This document shows positions 61,972 through 64,000 of a stretch of DNA of 64,000 nt, one piece after another. Position 1 is the first letter of the stretch, and each line of letters begins with the position of its first letter. Below the pieces are notes generated by a model. The model had not been told where the DNA came from. It saw nothing but the letters and a program-made list of their open reading frames with translations, and did no database searches. Position numbers and translations under genes: made by a program. The stretch comes from Bacteroidia bacterium (GTDB taxonomy: Bacteria > Bacteroidota > Bacteroidia > B-17B0 > Aurantibacillaceae). The stretch is from positions 124,001-188,000 of the forward strand of contig JAEUTO010000006.1 in NCBI GenBank assembly GCA_016787785.1, given 5' to 3'.

Positions 61972-63894
61972 ATGGGAAAAATTATAGGAATAGATCTAGG
62001 AACCACAAATAGCTGTGTTTCAGTTATGGAAGGTAATGAAGCTGTGGTTATACCAAATAACGAAGGTAAACGTACAACCCCCTCTGTTGTTGCCTTTGTA
62101 GAAGGTGGTGAACGTAAAGTGGGCGACCCGGCAAAACGCCAGGCAATTACTAACCCACGTAAAACAGTTTATTCAATTAAACGTTTTATGGGTCATACTT
62201 TTGACGAGATCACAGGCGAAGCAGCCCGTATGCCATATAAAGTAGTTAAAGGCGACAATAATACACCGCGTGTGGAAATTGACGACCGTAAATATACTCC
62301 TCAGGAAATTTCGGCTATCATTTTACAAAAAATGAAAAAAACTGCCGAAGATTTTTTAGGAACAGAAGTTACAGATGCAGTAATTACTGTGCCGGCTTAC
62401 TTTAACGATGCGCAACGTCAGGCAACTAAAGAAGCAGGCGAAATTGCAGGCTTAAAAGTAAAACGTATCATTAACGAACCTACCGCTGCTGCTTTAGCTT
62501 ACGGTATGGATAAAAAAGGAAAAGACATTAAATTAGTGGTGTTTGATTGTGGTGGTGGAACGCATGACGTGTCTGTGTTAGAATTAGGTGATGGCGTTTT
62601 TGAAGTAAAATCTACTGATGGTGATACACATTTAGGTGGTGACGACTTTGACCAGGTAATTATTGATTGGTTAGCAGACGAATTTAAAAAAGATGAAGGG
62701 TTAGACTTACGTCAGGATCCAATGGCATTGCAACGTTTAAAAGAAGCTGCCGAAAAAGCTAAGATCGAATTATCAAGTTCAACTTCTACAGAAGTAAATT
62801 TACCATACATTATGCCGGTTAATGGTATACCAAAACATTTGGTTAAAAGTTTAACACGTGCAAAATTTGAACAATTAGCGGATAGCTTAATTCAACGTAC
62901 TATCGAACCTTGTAAATCGGCATTAAAAAATGCAGGTTTATCAACTGCAGAAGTAGATGAAATTATTTTAGTAGGTGGTTCAACACGTATCCCGGCTGTA
63001 CAAGCTGCTGTAGAAAAATTCTTTGGTAAAGCACCAAACAAAGGTGTTAATCCGGATGAGGTAGTTGCTTTAGGCGCTGCTATACAAGGTGGTGTGTTAA
63101 CAGGAGAAGTAAAAGATGTGTTGTTGTTAGATGTTACGCCTTTATCATTAGGTATCGAAACAATGGGTGGTGTATTCACAAAATTAATTGAGTCGAATAC
63201 AACTATACCAACAAAAAAATCGCAGGATTTTAGTACCGCTGCAGATAATCAACCGTCTGTACAGATCGTTGTATATCAGGGTGAACGTCCGATGGCGCGT
63301 GATAACCGTAAGTTGGGTGAATTTAACTTAGATGGTTTACCACCAGCACAACGCGGTGTGCCGCAAATTGAAGTTACTTTTGATATTGACGCAAATGGTA
63401 TTTTAAATGTAAGCGCAAAAGACAAAGCAACAGGTAAATCGCACAACATTCGTATCGAAGCGAAGAGTGGTTTAAGCCAGGAAGAGATCGATCGTATGAA
63501 ACGCGAAGCAGAAGCAAACGCCGATTCAGATAAAAAAGCGAAAGAAGAAGTTGATAAACTGAACGAGGCAGATGCAATGATCTTCCAGACAGAAAAACAA
63601 TTAAAAGAGTTTGGAGATAAAATTCCTGCGGAGAAAAAAGCACCAATTGAAAATGCTTTAACAGAATTAAAAGCTGCTCATGCATCAAAAGATATCAATA
63701 AAGTAACTGCCGCGCTTGCCACCATGAATAGTGTTTGGGGCGCAGCAAGCGAAGATATGTACAAAGCGCAACAAAACGCAGGTGCAAATCAGCAAAATAA
63801 TACTGCCGATCCAAATAACAACGGTGCGCAAAACGACGCTAATAAAACTGGCGGCGAAAATGTAACCGATGTTGATTTTGAAGAAGTGAAGTAA
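61972..63894 (+). CDS. dnaK: Chaperone DnaK (Hsp70)
   Basis: DnaK is the main Hsp70 chaperone. The 640-residue protein has the actin-like ATPase domain ([45 protein letters not shown]), the interdomain linker [19 protein letters not shown] and the substrate-binding domain. The tail is rich in N and ends in DVDFEEVK, the conserved C-terminus. One phosphate-loop segment reads [14 protein letters not shown], with Cys193 and His198 where most Hsp70s have Leu and Phe. No dnaJ or grpE is adjacent and no CIRCE-type repeat was seen upstream. The 158-base gap before it is AT-rich. Confidence 0.98.
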   Translation: MGKIIGIDLGTTNSCVSVMEGNEAVVIPNNEGKRTTPSVVAFVEGGERKVGDPAKRQAITNPRKTVYSIKRFMGHTFDEITGEAARMPYKVVKGDNNTPRVEIDDRKYTPQEISAIILQKMKKTAEDFLGTEVTDAVITVPAYFNDAQRQATKEAGEIAGLKVKRIINEPTAAALAYGMDKKGKDIKLVVFDCGGGTHDVSVLELGDGVFEVKSTDGDTHLGGDDFDQVIIDWLADEFKKDEGLDLRQDPMALQRLKEAAEKAKIELSSSTSTEVNLPYIMPVNGIPKHLVKSLTRAKFEQLADSLIQRTIEPCKSALKNAGLSTAEVDEIILVGGSTRIPAVQAAVEKFFGKAPNKGVNPDEVVALGAAIQGGVLTGEVKDVLLLDVTPLSLGIETMGGVFTKLIESNTTIPTKKSQDFSTAADNQPSVQIVVYQGERPMARDNRKLGEFNLDGLPPAQRGVPQIEVTFDIDANGILNVSAKDKATGKSHNIRIEAKSGLSQEEIDRMKREAEANADSDKKAKEEVDKLNEADAMIFQTEKQLKEFGDKIPAEKKAPIENALTELKAAHASKDINKVTAALATMNSVWGAASEDMYKAQQNAGANQQNNTADPNNNGAQNDANKTGGENVTDVDFEEVK

Positions 63895-63920
63895 GTTTTA
63901 AAGTTTAATATGAATGAAAG

Positions 63921-63952
63921 ATCCCTTTAGTGAAAGCTAAAGGGATTTTTTT
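63921..63952 (+). terminator. Intrinsic terminator of dnaK
   Basis: ATCCCTTTAG (63921-63930) pairs perfectly with CTAAAGGGAT (63937-63946) around TGAAAG, followed by a run of T. Confidence 0.9.
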
Positions 63953-63980
63953 GTTTTAAGTAATTGTTGTACTATATTTA
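63950..63980 (+). promoter_or_regulatory. Promoter for the gene at the window end
   Basis: TTTG at 63950-63953, exactly 19 bases, then TATATTTA at 63973-63980, one mismatch to the consensus. It overlaps the T run of the dnaK terminator and ends nine bases before an ATG at 63990. Confidence 0.5.
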
Positions 63981-63989
63981 TAGTATTAA

Positions 63990-64000
63990 ATGAAAAAGAT
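63990..64000 (+). CDS. Start of a further gene (cut by window end)
   Basis: ATG AAA AAG AT follows a good promoter at the right distance. Only three full codons are visible, so nothing can be said of the product beyond a lysine-rich start that would suit a signal peptide. Confidence 0.35.

Noticed and set aside
1-64000. tRNA, rRNA, CRISPR arrays, insertion sequences or prophage
   Set aside because: No transposase, integrase, phage structural gene, direct-repeat array or cloverleaf-like sequence was noticed in the gaps.

Overview
The window is an AT-rich stretch of chromosome from a member of the Bacteroidota. This rests on: type IX secretion sorting domains on two secreted proteins, fused SecDF, a stand-alone PurS, DUF4270 and DUF4249 lipoproteins, fused isobutyryl-CoA mutase (IcmF), and many promoters of the TTTG-N19-TAnnTTTG kind. 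Order or genus cannot be fixed from the sequence alone. Most genes are housekeeping or conserved Bacteroidota genes. No prophage, insertion sequence, CRISPR array, tRNA or rRNA was seen, and no gene-free gap exceeds 300 bases.

Layout. 1-8.9 kb (+): dnaE (its start lies outside the window), an ABC-F ATPase, pssA, purS, metK. 8.9-15.1 kb: an unrecognised helical protein (-) and a 1484-residue secreted type IX cargo (+). 15.1-25.4 kb (-): mnmA with a MORN-repeat protein, a SpoIIE-type phosphatase with TPRs coupled to a small kinase, a related TPR protein that stops where the phosphatase domain should begin, and icmF. 25.6-30.7 kb: an ECF sigma factor, a putative anti-sigma factor with four repeats, a Spy-like periplasmic protein, a putative outer-membrane barrel, DUF2279, a MerR-type regulator and DUF4870. 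30.8-35.3 kb: a lipoprotein, an ACMSD-like decarboxylase, an accessory HEPN-like protein, an unknown protein and hbd. 35.5-38.8 kb (-): dnaA and a 5'-nucleotidase split into two genes in reversed order. 38.8-42.8 kb (+): a thioesterase, then a sugar aminotransferase, UDP-glucose dehydrogenase and UDP-xylose synthase operon. 42.8-53.2 kb: a 53-residue membrane protein, secDF, a secreted peptidylarginine deiminase-like enzyme, secA, glyS. 53.3-64 kb: an O-acetylation pair (MBOAT plus AlgX-like), panC, a GT5 half-enzyme, DUF4270, a deacetylase-like protein, DUF4249, dnaK, and the first codons of another gene.

How the genes work together. SecA, SecDF and the lipoprotein and type IX cargo genes form an export theme. 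The aminotransferase-Ugd-Uxs operon and the MBOAT/AlgX pair point to a modified surface polysaccharide. The sigma/anti-sigma/Spy/barrel cluster looks like an envelope-stress circuit. IcmF and Hbd point to branched-chain or short-chain acyl-CoA metabolism.

Most notable non-coding signals: three intergenic imperfect palindromes (4245-4337, 25462-25553, 32011-32078), each built from a different short word repeated in both arms, plus an unpaired tract of the same style at 6377-6412. Several promoters sit so close to the start codon that leaderless transcription is likely. Most notable genes: the peptidylarginine deiminase-like cargo, IcmF with readable substrate-specificity residues, the phosphatase-less TPR paralogue, the four-repeat anti-sigma candidate and the HEPN-like island.
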